From Crambe crambe (Eukaryota > Porifera > Demospongiae > Poecilosclerida > Crambeidae), in NCBI GenBank assembly GCA_963924555.1, contig OZ004598.1, positions 310,001 through 374,000 of the forward strand: 64,000 nt of DNA, in the 5' to 3' direction. Made by a program: the position numbers and the translations under genes. Positions 10,444 through 22,300 of this stretch are shown one piece after another. Within the stretch, counting starts at the first letter, position 1; every line of letters starts with the position of its first letter. The notes beneath the pieces were generated by a model. The model was not told the DNA's origin. It worked only from the letters and a program-made list of their open reading frames with translations, and did no database searches.

Positions 10444-13227
10444 ATGGCCTTTGTTGATTTTATGCCCCCCAATCACGAGCAGAGAGGGTCTACATTTACC
10501 CAACTGCCATCATTTCATTCAACTGACATGATCCCCCGTCCTATGGGACCTGCCCCTCAAGGTGCTGCCTCCCTCCCCCATGCTGCTCCAACACTCTATT
10601 CCTCCTACCCCACCTCTTTCTGTCCACACTGCCATTATCCTGGTCTCGCTGTAAATGGATTCTGTTCAAACTGCAACCTCCCCCTTGGACCTCCATCTCT
10701 GGCCCCTCCCCTCATCCCTCCCATCCAGCACTCCGCACGTCCAGGACCCGTCCAACCTCCTCTGCCACAGACTCATGCCTTTAACAAAATGTCAGGTTTT
10801 CTCCCGCCTTATTCAACTCTGCCTGCAGCCGTATCCCAACCCACAACTCTGCCTGCAGCATCCCAACCCACAACTATGGCCACCAGCTACAGTGGGAAAG
10901 AATATCACCCACCGCCTTCTCAAGATCCTCCTGATAGCGGTGTCGACCACTTTATGATGAACTCTATTATTGATGTGGTGAATGATGTTTTGAAGGAACC
11001 TCATGACATCGAACAGCAAGTCATGAATACTAACACTACTAATAGTATTCTTGTAGGTTCACATGCACTGTCGAGTAACTCGGTACTTACTTCTTCTAAT
11101 CCTTCAGCTGCACTTTCTATCACCAAAAGCCTGACTCCTCTTCCTTTGAATGATGAGGGAATCCCTGGTAATCTCGGTTCCTTGCAAATGACAGGAAACA
11201 AGCCTTGTCAGTGTGGGAGTTTCCATATAGCTTACTGCATTGAATGCAAAGAGTTTCTCTGTTCCAGCTGTGCCACTGCCCACGAGAATGCCATTTCCTC
11301 CAAAGACCACCAAATTGTTGGGTCTCCAATAAGTTCGTTACCAAATAGTTGCAGAACGAGTCCTCCTATCGACTCTTTGACAAGCAGGCCAATCCAGTCA
11401 CCATCAAAAGAACCTCCATTCAAAGAGGACGAGTTGGAATTGTGTGTGAAGCATCCAGAAGAGAAGCTTGCTTACTTCTGTTCAGATTGTTTGGTTCTCT
11501 CGTGTAATTCTTGTGCTGCTACTGAACACGCTCACCACAACTGTATGGGATTGAGGGAAGCGTATTCGCACTTCCAACCGAGTATCAAGGACCTACTGGG
11601 GAAGATTCAAGTTGAGCTGGATCTGTTGGAGGGTTCACTTGCAGAGAGCAAGAAAATGAAGGTCAAAATTAGTGAGAGGCAGCAGGAAGTTGTGAACGAT
11701 GTGAAAAAGACTTTCCAAGTTCACAGAGAAGCTCTAGCACAGAGGGAGCAAGAGGTGATTGCGCAGATCAACGACATAGCCAACTTGAGGATAAGCTCTC
11801 TCAATAAAGGTGAGGAGAGTATGTCAAAAGCCTTAGAATCTCTTCACTTGTTTTCACAAACTGGAGAAAAAGTGATCCAGGAAGGCAAGAGGGCTCAGAT
11901 GTTAGTGACTCACTTCAAACTCAATGGCCAACTTCAAAACAGTCGCCAGTACACAAGCTCTCGCAGTCCTTCTGAAGACGATAGCTTCATTCTGAAATGC
12001 AACACTTCAGCCACTCAATCTGCCTTCAAGAGCTTCTGCATGTTCACCACTGCTCCCTATCCTCCCCTCTGCACTGTCATGGGGGAGGGGCTGTACCACC
12101 CCCGTGTGAATCGGTTATGCACCGTCATTCTAGTCACTAAAGACAGAGCTGGGGAGGCGTGTCTGGAGGGTGGAGAGCGACTGTTCATTCATCTCAAGCC
12201 TGCAAATGGCGGAGGAGGTATTTTACCAATCGACTTTCGGGACAACTCGGATGGTTCTTATTCCATCAATTTCAGGCCACGTCAGAAAGGGGACCATCAG
12301 TTGGTCATTGCCATTCGTGGACAGCATGTGAGAGGCAGCCCATTCACTCTGTATGTCGATGGGGGGAGGGAGTATAATCGATTTGGGGTTGTTTCACACG
12401 TATTTGGCTCAGAAGGTTCTCAAACTTCCCAGTTCTGTCGGCCGTGGGGCATCTGTTGTGACCAGCATGGGAATATCATTGTTGGAGACAGAAGTAATCA
12501 TCGAATTCAAGTTTTTGATAGCAACGGAGTCTTCAAGAATAAGTTTGGCTCGGAAGGTGTGCGTCCTGGTCAATTTAACCGGCCAGCTGGAGTTGCTGTG
12601 ACGCGAGAAGGCCATATCGTGGTGGCTGATAAAGACAACCATCGCATTCAAGTGGTAAAGATTGATGGCACGTCCTTGTTCATGTTTGGCTCAAAGGGAG
12701 GGAATGATGGCCAGATGATCTACCCATATGACGTAGCCGTCAACCAATCAGATGGAAGAATTGCCGTCACTGATACTGGAAATCATCGACTTCTCATTTT
12801 CAGTCATGATGGAATTCTACTTGGAAAATTCGGGTACAAAGGTTATCTTTGTGGACACTTTGACTCCCCTCGAGGAATTGCCTTTAACGACGAGGGACAC
12901 ATAATTGTATCCGACTTCAATGTCCATCATATTCTGGTGATCCACCCAGACGGCACCACGGCACGTATCCTTGGAAGCCAAGGAAACGGGAATGGCCAGT
13001 TTATGCGCCCTCAAGGTATCGCCATTGACCACATGGGCAACTTTGTTGTGGCTGATACCCGAAATAACCGTATTGTGGTCATGCACCCGACTGGAAATTT
13101 CATCGCTAAGTTCGGAACAGTTGGTTCTGCTCCTGGACAGTTTGATCGCCCCACTAGCGTCACTGTTCTCCCTGATGGACGAGTGGCCGTAGTTGATTTT
13201 GGAAATTCCCGCATTCAAATCTTCTGA
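10444..13227 (+). CDS. TRIM71/LIN-41-like protein: two B-boxes, coiled coil, filamin domain, six NHL repeats, no RING
   Basis: One exon of 927 residues. N-terminal 250 residues are Pro/Ser-rich with a four-cysteine knuckle (C60, C63, C74, C77; CPHC and CSNC) where a RING would be expected. A first B-box starts near 252 (KPCQCG...CIEC...CSSC), and a second near 331-370 (CVKHPEEKLAYFCSDC...CNSC). A coiled coil (about 385-490), a filamin Ig domain (about 535-640, RGSPF) and six NHL blades to the end follow. The protein ends directly at the last blade (VVDFGNSRIQIF), as TRIM71 does. TRIM71/LIN-41 proteins repress target mRNAs through their NHL surface. E3 activity is uncertain because no RING is visible. 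It may be a distinct TRIM-NHL paralogue. Confidence 0.88.
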   Translation: MAFVDFMPPNHEQRGSTFTQLPSFHSTDMIPRPMGPAPQGAASLPHAAPTLYSSYPTSFCPHCHYPGLAVNGFCSNCNLPLGPPSLAPPLIPPIQHSARPGPVQPPLPQTHAFNKMSGFLPPYSTLPAAVSQPTTLPAASQPTTMATSYSGKEYHPPPSQDPPDSGVDHFMMNSIIDVVNDVLKEPHDIEQQVMNTNTTNSILVGSHALSSNSVLTSSNPSAALSITKSLTPLPLNDEGIPGNLGSLQMTGNKPCQCGSFHIAYCIECKEFLCSSCATAHENAISSKDHQIVGSPISSLPNSCRTSPPIDSLTSRPIQSPSKEPPFKEDELELCVKHPEEKLAYFCSDCLVLSCNSCAATEHAHHNCMGLREAYSHFQPSIKDLLGKIQVELDLLEGSLAESKKMKVKISERQQEVVNDVKKTFQVHREALAQREQEVIAQINDIANLRISSLNKGEESMSKALESLHLFSQTGEKVIQEGKRAQMLVTHFKLNGQLQNSRQYTSSRSPSEDDSFILKCNTSATQSAFKSFCMFTTAPYPPLCTVMGEGLYHPRVNRLCTVILVTKDRAGEACLEGGERLFIHLKPANGGGGILPIDFRDNSDGSYSINFRPRQKGDHQLVIAIRGQHVRGSPFTLYVDGGREYNRFGVVSHVFGSEGSQTSQFCRPWGICCDQHGNIIVGDRSNHRIQVFDSNGVFKNKFGSEGVRPGQFNRPAGVAVTREGHIVVADKDNHRIQVVKIDGTSLFMFGSKGGNDGQMIYPYDVAVNQSDGRIAVTDTGNHRLLIFSHDGILLGKFGYKGYLCGHFDSPRGIAFNDEGHIIVSDFNVHHILVIHPDGTTARILGSQGNGNGQFMRPQGIAIDHMGNFVVADTRNNRIVVMHPTGNFIAKFGTVGSAPGQFDRPTSVTVLPDGRVAVVDFGNSRIQIF

Positions 13228-14102
13228 TTATGCTAAATTTTTTACAGGAACAGCTTCTGCATTTTTTGTTTTGTGTGCATTTTTTTCTTGTTCATTATTT
13301 ATTGCTATGACCACCTGCTTTATACATCTCACACAATCTATTCCACAACCGTCAAAAATTTAAAAACGTTCAACTCCATATTGAAGTGCCTTCAACCCTC
13401 AAACTTTACAGCACATCTTTTCCTGGATATTCTAGCTACCATGTAGAAGGCATACACTTGCAGGCACTTTTTTTTCAATTGTTAAAGGCTTCCCTAAAAG
13501 GAGCTTAAAATCTTAAATACACATTGTTTCTCACTGCCATATAAATTTTTATGATCAGTTGATTATTGATTGACTACTGTTTTCCATTGACCAAGCAAAA
13601 TTGGAAGCTTCTCTTAATCACTTCCAGAGATGTCTTAATTATTTCTTTGTCTCTCATGTGATGGTTGGACTATCTCCATGTCTATTCTATTTTCAGCCCC
13701 AAGGCAGGCATACTATCATAACTAGTGTGCACTAATATGACCTGTGATAGGTACACAACAGCCCTGATTACTAGCATGTGGTTTGCTTCAGGACTTATGT
13801 GACCACGATTCACACTGTGACATCAAAGAGGCCATGAAAAGATAGTAAATATTAGTGATACACAAGTTCTCGTTAGTGAAGCCATTGGAGCACAGGCTTC
13901 CTCTTCTTAGAGCTCATTTCAGGAACCCACTTTAACTTTGAAAAGGTTACCAGTTATGATTGAGTAAAGTTAACACTCCAAAGAGCATGGCAGATTGCCA
14001 GTCACAATCCAATCACTTCCTGGAGACAGCTTACAACAATTATGCCACACTTAACAAAGAACAATGACTGTTAGTCTTCCAATGCTGACTCGATGCATCA
14101 GA
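13228..14102. other. Intergenic, facing 3' UTRs of the TRIM71-like and MCAT genes
   Basis: The flanking genes are tail-to-tail. No coding exon, RNA gene or clear repeat was recognised in this AT-rich stretch. Confidence 0.5.
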
Positions 14103-15449
14103 TCATACTGTTATATTGTCACAGCTTCTGTACGCTCTTCTATCTATTCTCTTCATCATGCTCTTGAGTTGCTTCCCCGGTCCAACCTCCAGAAACAACT
14201 TTGTGCCATCTTTGTCACCGTCTTTGAAATGGCTGCTGATCATGTGACGTATGGTAGCATCCCACAGGACGGGACTAGTGACTTGCATGGCTAGCCCTGT
14301 CCTTATCTCCTCCACATTGTCATAAGGAAGCCCAGTGGCATTTGAGTAGACTGGAAATGCAGGCAGAGCCACATCCATGTCTGCCAAAACTGCCTCAAGT
14401 TTTGGAACGGCAGGTTTCATCAAAGTACTATGAAATGCTCCTGATACCTTCACTTCCTTTAAAGTTGCTCCTAACTTCTCTGCTTCTCTGCCAACTTGTT
14501 TGACTGATTCCATATTGCCGGACACCACGAACCCTCGAGGGAAAATGTAATTGGCCACAGATACTTCATTGTTGGAACTTTTCACAGAATCAATGGTGGT
14601 CTTCAGAGCTTCTTCCTCAAGACCTATGACCGTTAGCATGGAGCTGGGAGTGATTTTGCATGCCTCCTGCATGGCAGCTGCCCTTACTGATACCAGATGA
14701 AGTCCTGGGGTTATTAGACCAATGATAACAACAACAATAACAACAACAAAAATAATAACAACAGTAAAAGGGATAAGTCATGCTAGAGGTTTTAACCTTC
14801 TATTGTAATAATGTCCCTGTCTATTCAGGATTCAACTCGTACTGTGGAAGGATTAACTAGAGAATCTTCACCCCAGCCTCTTATTAAATGTCCTGTTCAA
14901 CACACCTTGTTCCAAGGATAAGCTCTTTCCAACAATGAGAGCTGTTATCTCGCCCACACTGAACCCAGCAGCAGCTGATATGACCTACAAACAGAAATGT
15001 TTGGTCCAAACTCAGGTCATTGTCAAGGTGTGGCTGTGTGATAGTTCATCATTCCATTAAAACAATATTACTGGCACAATGATGTCACCAGCACAGAGTG
15101 GTCATACATGCAACCATCCACCCACCCAAGGATTTGTCAGTTCCAATGTCTCCATGGCAGCTAATGAAGTGACCACAACAGCTGGTTGGCAGTGCACTGT
15201 CTCGTCCAATAATGACTGAGGTCCATTGAGGATCACATCCTTTAAATCGTAACCCAGCACCTTCTCTGCCACCTTGAAAACCTCTGCCACACCAGGGAGA
15301 ACTCCTGCCTCTCCAGCTGCAATGGCTCTTCGACCCATCCCTACCACCTGACTACCTTGTCCTGGAAAGAGCAAGCAGTAACTAGAGGCCCTCCTGAGTT
15401 GAAATCTTGCCCCATATCTGCACAAGATCCTAAAAGGATGGCGATACAT
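14103..15449 (-). CDS. MCAT: Malonyl-CoA:ACP transacylase, mitochondrial
   Basis: Three exons: 15126-15449, 14906-14984 and 14103-14704, giving 334 residues. It transfers malonyl from CoA to acyl carrier protein in mitochondrial type II fatty acid synthesis, which also supplies octanoyl for lipoylation. An Arg-rich presequence precedes the FabD fold: YCLLFPGQGSQVVGMG (oxyanion region), CQPAVVVTSLAA, the nucleophile elbow AAGFSVGE (Ser), VRAAAMQEA, VSGNMESV, the catalytic SGAFHSTLM (His), and EVGPGKQLKSMM. Length and motif order are those of the family. The gene is head-to-head with ANKRD27, 122 bp apart. Confidence 0.95.
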
Positions 15450-15571
15450 CTTTGCTAGTGGGGGAAACCCCGTAATTATTTGTGATTACGTCATTGTGTA
15501 TAAGCATCATGCATGACGTCAGGGCCTGGATCATAGTCGACCACTGTTGACTGAACGAGCGAATATAAGCC
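15450..15571. promoter_or_regulatory. Bidirectional promoter, MCAT / ANKRD27
   Basis: 122 bp between divergent ATGs. It holds a perfect CRE palindrome TGACGTCA (15514-15521) and a TTACGTCATTG motif near 15486, also present in the msrA divergent promoter. Confidence 0.5.
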
Positions 15572-18500
15572 ATGGCAAGATACGACGAGGACCTCCACGA
15601 GAATTTATTCTTTCAGACGCTCGTTGGCAAGTACAGCAACTTATTCAACTCTGCAGCCGAGAATAGGTGGTTGGTGAGTTCTTAAATAATGCCCACCAAC
15701 ACAATGGGAGCTATAAGATCATTTATAGGGGTGTAAAAATTTGCACAAGCCTACTTTACTGATACATGTGTAAGGTAGCTTAATTCTAGCAACAACAATG
15801 TTTTATAACGGCCGTTTGTTTTTGAGTGACCCGCCCCCTTCTTGATGTAGATATGTGTGCCTCGCTGTGACACAGTATGCCATCTGAAACTTAGCCGTAC
15901 TGACTTTGAGAATCACATCCTCCGTCCCTCCAACCCTGACAATTCTGAGAACAATAACAGCTTCATTTCCCTCAACAACAAAGTAAGCTATAGTAACCTG
16001 ACATAGTCTGACCTTTGACACCATAATTGATTAAGTTGTATGGCGGAGTTATGGCGATGAATAAGGGCATTAAATATTTGAGCATAATCCAAGTACAGTA
16101 ATAGACGAGGCCATCTTTTAAGCACCTTTAGTAGCTCTCTGTCCTCTTTTCTGTTTCCCCCAGCAAGCAATCATTGATGGTGAGACGGTGAAGGTTGGAC
16201 AGGGCTACAAGGAGATGCGTTTGGTGAGTCATTCAAAACAGACCTTTCTTTGAGACCTTACTCTGTTTTATTTCAGGTGAAAATTCTCTTTGACGAGTGT
16301 TTCTTTAACTCTCGTGAGGAGAGCTATCAAGTGTTTTGTTTGGAGCAGCCAATGGAAGGAGGTAAGGAGATACCCAACGAACCTCTAATGATAGGGATAA
16401 CCCTCACCCTTGTGTGTAGCTATGGGTGACAATATCATGATCACCTTGAGAAATTTGGAAGACTGTAATAAGTTTTTGTGGGGAGAGCCAGGAAGTGACA
16501 AAGTTCGACGTTCAGTGGACCGGCTGATCGACTTCTTCCAGTTAGTGGAGAGGGGGACAACTATGAGGCCTATCATGGTGGGTGTGGCTAATACTCCTGT
16601 GTTTTAGCTAACAAACACAGAAGAATGTTATGCTTTATAAGTCCATATGGCCATTGTTCCAAACACTGAATGTAGCAGTGGGCATATTTTACTATTTAGA
16701 GCTCCCTATTATAGTACACCAATAGCAGTACTTATCTTGGTGACCCCTTGTTGCAGGATGCTGCATCGGCAGTATATACCAGGGCTGTGCAAGAAATCTT
16801 CAAAATTGTGAGTCTAATTTTAAGTGATATGTATGACGTGTACTGGATCTTTTTTTCAGCGTAAATTCCAAGTTGCGATGCAGAAGAGCTTTTGCAAGTT
16901 GGCAGTTGAGGTATTGTTCATCAGATTCATATTATGTAGCCGTTAGAGTTGTGAATCGATCGGATGACACATAACACCTATAGCTGAATGGCAATATATG
17001 CATCTCATGTGCATTAATCAACATCTATTCTGTGCTAGGTGTATTGTCCTATGCAATAATTTATCAATTCTGTGCTAGGTATGGTCCACATTTTGAGGCT
17101 GGGTGTGCATGGGTGTGGTAGCATTACAGAACAAAGCATAGTTGTTAACTAACACTTGGTCATTCAAAACATGAAAGAACACTAAGTATAAGCCACTCCT
17201 GGAGATCAGCTGACGTCATGTATCTCTTATTTTGTTCCATTGATCCAGACCTATGTGATGGCTGGGCTCCACAAGAAGATATTCAAGGAAGTTTGTTTCA
17301 CTGTGGCTCAAAAGGTAAGCGATTGACTTACCTCCAAATATTGTGGTTGTACGTTGACCTTTGACCTATAACCATCTTTTCTCCCATAGGATGCACATTT
17401 CAATAAGATTACACGCAACCTTTCAGACACCAGTCCACATTCTCTTGGCATCAAGTCAGAATTCAGGCAAGTGCTTCATGCATGCGTGGAGGTGGCAAAC
17501 AGTGAGACCTGCCTATAACAGCAACCTCTGGGCCGCAATAAGTTGGAGGTGGTCTCTGTATATGGGTAGTGTTTATAGAAGGGTGGTCTCTGGACACAGC
17601 AATAAACTTTGATCAGAATCTTTTGACCTCATGCAGTTTGGTTCTTCCAAAGGCACGTGCAATTCTGTATCAATTGAACCAGTTTACCACCCCCCTGGAA
17701 AAGTTCTACTGCTTCAGCTCCACCATCAGCACCCTGACCACCCGCACTCCAGAAACCAGTCATGAGGTGGTCACTGCTGACGAGCTACTCCCCATTCTGG
17801 TCTATCTGGTCATTGTCACTGATATCCCTAATTGGAACGGGAATCTGACCTACATCAACCGCTTTCACTTTTCTAATGTCACTCACGAGGAATTCACGTA
17901 AATTGAATTAAATTAAAAACTATAATGGTAGATGTACATTCTATGTGGTTAGGAATATTATATGAGGTCATGTGACTATCAATAGTCATGTGATCATTGC
18001 AAGGTTAGCACAGTGAAGTCATGTGACTATATGGTGTCCTACATCAAGGTCATGTGACTTGAACTCTCTTTCTTTTGTAGTTACTACCTAACATCCTTTG
18101 AAGCGGCAGTGGAATATGTTCGTTCTGAGCATGGGCACTTGGCTAGCAAAGCCCCCTCCTTCATCAACCATGCTACCGTCCAAAGGCTACGCACCAACAG
18201 CACCAGTGGAGAAGAAGAGGCACGTCAGTTCTTCAATCTCATCTCAGAGGGGAATGTGAGTGCTGTCAAACAGCTCCTGGAGAAAGCTCAGATGGAGAAG
18301 TCTTCCTACAAGTCTCGTCTCTGTCACCCTCTCTGTGAATGCCCCAAGTGTGTGGTATTGATTGACAAGTGAGTAGCAAAGCAATCTGATCCCAGTGTCT
18401 CTCTTTCCCCATGAACAATTGATCCCAGTGCTAACTCTCTTTCCCCACTAATGATCAATCCCTCTCTTCAGTACTGAGCTTTCGGCCAAACTTTAGATAT

Positions 18501-19324
18501 TATTGCATGCCAAGGATAGGGATGATGAAGAAAAGTGCATTCATGATAGTATTTATTTCCTCCATCACATTCTGTCCATCAGTGCTTGACATGTCTAAAC
18601 TTTCCCAGTTATGCGACCTACCTACCCATCAATCAGCATATTTTCGCCTGAGCAATTGGTATGGCCTTACTCTCTAACAATTGCTCACATAATAATCAGA
18701 ATCAACGCAAGTCAATAGGACTTTGATTTGTTATAATTGGCCCTCATGATAGGTAGATCTTTTTTTGCACATGTTGATTTCACACTTGTGAATATGTTCC
18801 ACTGTAGGCAGCTGGATGACTCAGACAGGGCCTCTGTGTTCCTGCGGGACCAGGAAGGACGTACTGGTCTGCATTACGCAGCCTTAATGGGTGGGTGGAG
18901 CCAATTAATAGTTCTATCTCTGACTCTCTGAATGAAATGACAGTCAAAATTGAGTTCCTTCTATATTAGTTCACTGTGCTTAGCCTTGGTTTAAACTTTT
19001 TTCTGTCCTGAATTCTCTTTCTGTCCTAAAACTTTCTGTCCTGAAATCTGCATAATTACTTCTGCAGGACATAATGAGTTGGTTCAGTTATTGATGGAGC
19101 ATGGAGCAATTGTCACAGCAACAGACCACAACAGCTCCACCCCCCTCCACCTATCTTGTCTCAAAGGTCACCAAAAGTGCACGGTGAGTGCCCAACCCCT
19201 TTCTCTAATGTTTAAGTAAGCATTTTGAGGTGAACTTGACTGAGCATGTGCAGTTTACATAACAAGCAGGAGCAGAGTACAATACAGAAATATAATTATA
19301 ACCAGAAAAATAAATAAATAAATA

Positions 19325-19375
<51 letters not shown>

Positions 19376-22300
19376 ATGAAGGTAGGTGTTCATGCATGCA
19401 TAGTCTAGTATCACAATTATGCATCCTTTCATATAATATTACATCCTTTCATAATCTGATCACCAAGTCCCTGTGGCATAAATTGTTTCTTCTTGGCTTG
19501 ACAAAGAGTAGTTATGATGCAAGATCATAAAGGGAATCTTGTGCTCCAGTCCTGGATCCCTATAGTTAACTGTATATATCCATGACAACCTTGTGATGAG
19601 AAGAAAGGTGAGATGACCTTGAGATGAGAAAGAAGGTGAGATGGGTGCAGCAAAAGGTGAGGTAGGTGCAGCCAGATGGTGCAAAGGAACTCCCTGGCTG
19701 GTTCAGATTCACATTTTAACACTTGTAGCCCTTAGCTGCTTCACACCATTCAGTTTGTTGAATTTTCTGCAAATGCATGAATGCATGAATGTGATTAGCA
19801 TGTACATGAAAATTGTATGTCCTACAGAAATGTATGTCCAGGGCCTAGGGTTGCATTGCCAGATTAAAAACAACATGAATTATTGTAGTTGGTGTAATTA
19901 AATCATTTCCGTTTTACTACTCCTGTGCGTGCGCAATAGTAATAATGTACCAATGTACGTGGTGGCAGTATCAGCTCCACCCCATGCTGCATGTATCTAT
20001 AAAAACACAGCTTTCCAGGTGTGATTTATGACTTCGAACTCTTTGAAGTAGAAAGTCAGTGATGTTACTCCATTTCTTGTTTTTGGTGAGCTGTTTTGCA
20101 GTTCCAGTTGTTGAGTCACAGCTGAACTGCACCAGTTGTACCGAGTGCGTTGCAAACATTTCCCAATCTTCATCTCTCTGCAAGTGCGACTCTGCTTGTG
20201 ATATTTACGGAGATTGCTGTGCATCCTCCAGTGCTCCAGCTTCTTGCACATCTCCCTCAAACGTTCCCCTGAAGCCTGGTGTCGTTTTGGAGTGTCATTC
20301 CATCTTTTCAAATCCGGCTATTTCTGTTCTGTATGAAAATGAAGCATTCTTGATGGTGTCTAGCTGTCCAGACTCCTGGCCTGTGGAACAGTCTGTTGCT
20401 AATGCCATAGCATCCAATTGTACCTCGCAAGACCTCAAACTACCTCCAGTCACGGACAGAGAGAGTGGTATTGTGTACAAGAATGAACACTGTGCTCTGT
20501 GCAATGGAATTAGACAACTTGTAGCATGGAACATTGACATAGCCTGTGCTCCAACTGTCTACAAGCTGCTGGAGTCAAAACCGACAGAGTATATTGAAAA
20601 AAACCATCCAAATCTCTTCACAAGAAATTGTCAAGTTTGCTCGTACAGGATGCCTCCTTCTGTTCCCCCTCCTCGATCTTGTGTGCCAAGTGTTAGTACC
20701 TGCCTACCCAAGGAAAACCTCGAACCAAAGATTCGTCGCATATTAAACGAAAGTAAATACACTGAAATGGTAGAGAAATGTGTATCTGGGATATTAAACT
20801 TGATTAATATTTCCAGTATCATTTATAAGAATCGTGCTTGTGCTCTGTGCAATGGTGAAGAGACTCAACCAGAATTTATCGAGTGTGTGACGCTGGGTGA
20901 TAAGAGGGAAGAGGTTCCTATCTTATGTGCTCCTGTATCAGCAACACAATCTACTGATGGCGGTAATATGCTAGGACCAGGTGGTAACTTGGCACGAAAA
21001 ATTCCTTTCACCATCACTCTCAGCAACCTGATGACTTATTCTTTCGAATCAAGGACACTACATATTCCTGTGAACTGCCCACCAGGGGAGGCTCCCATTG
21101 GACTGCAGTGTAGGACCACTCAATGTCCTCAGAGCTACTTGCAAACTGGAGGAAGGTGCTCTTTAATTGGCTCCTGTTCCTCTATGGTCCTTGCTCTCCA
21201 AGAATCAGAGTATACGGACCTTGGAAATGACATGATTTTATTCAAGGGGCGAGAATTGGTCGCGGTTGAACGTGATGCACATGGGAGACCTCTTGTTTGT
21301 TCAAAGCTGGAGTTTCTCAACTGTTCCACTGGTCTCCTGCCTCTGAATGAATCAGAATACGAGGACCTTGGCAACAACACCATCACCTATGATGGAAAAT
21401 TGATCAAAGTAATATACTATGACAACCTTGGCCGCCCCTTAATTTGTCCCACTAATGAGAGTGTGATGGAAGTGAATCAGACTGCACTGTCTTCCCTTCC
21501 TGGTGTTGGAGAACTAACTTACATTGGTTGCTCTCTCTCTGTCTTGGGAACTCTTGCAATCCTCATCACTTACGGACTCTTCAGTGAACTCAGAACACTC
21601 CCGAGTAAAATATTGATGAATTTATCGGTTTGTCTCCTAGCAACTAGCCTCCTCTTCATCATAGGTGGTCCAGTGGTCCAACGCTTTCCCAATCCTAGCC
21701 TTTGCACAGCTGCAGCAATATGCCTCCACCTCTCCAATCTTGCTCAGCTTACGTGGATGACTATTTTTTCTATCGAAATGGTGCGCAGCTTTAATCTTGC
21801 AGCCAAATTTAGAATCGATCCTGCCAGGAAAAAAAACCAGCTCTTGCTTGGATACTTGATCTTTGGCTGGACTCTTCCCGTCGTTATTGGTATCATTTGC
21901 ATCGGATTGAACTTCAGTGGCAGGGGATTGGTGCTATACGGGGTCTTGAGTGATGGGAGATTAGGCTCATGCTGGATTAACCACTTCACCTCTTTCATAG
22001 TGGCCTTCCTGGTGCCTCTACTCCTCTCCATTGTTACTAATCTCGTCACATTTGTGGTAGTGACCGTACTCCTGTGCAAGGCCTCTAGAAACAAGTCGAA
22101 AATAAGCAACTCCAACAGTTCAGCACTTATTCGAGTCTGGTTGGCAATTCTCTCGATTACTGGACTGACTTGGATATTTGGTTTCATTGCTATCCCAAAC
22201 CAAGGCAGCTGGGCAACATATCCTTTCGTTATCTTCAACAGCTCTCAAGGCTTCATCATCTTTATCGCTTTCCTTGCCACCAAGAAGACACTCTTGCTCT

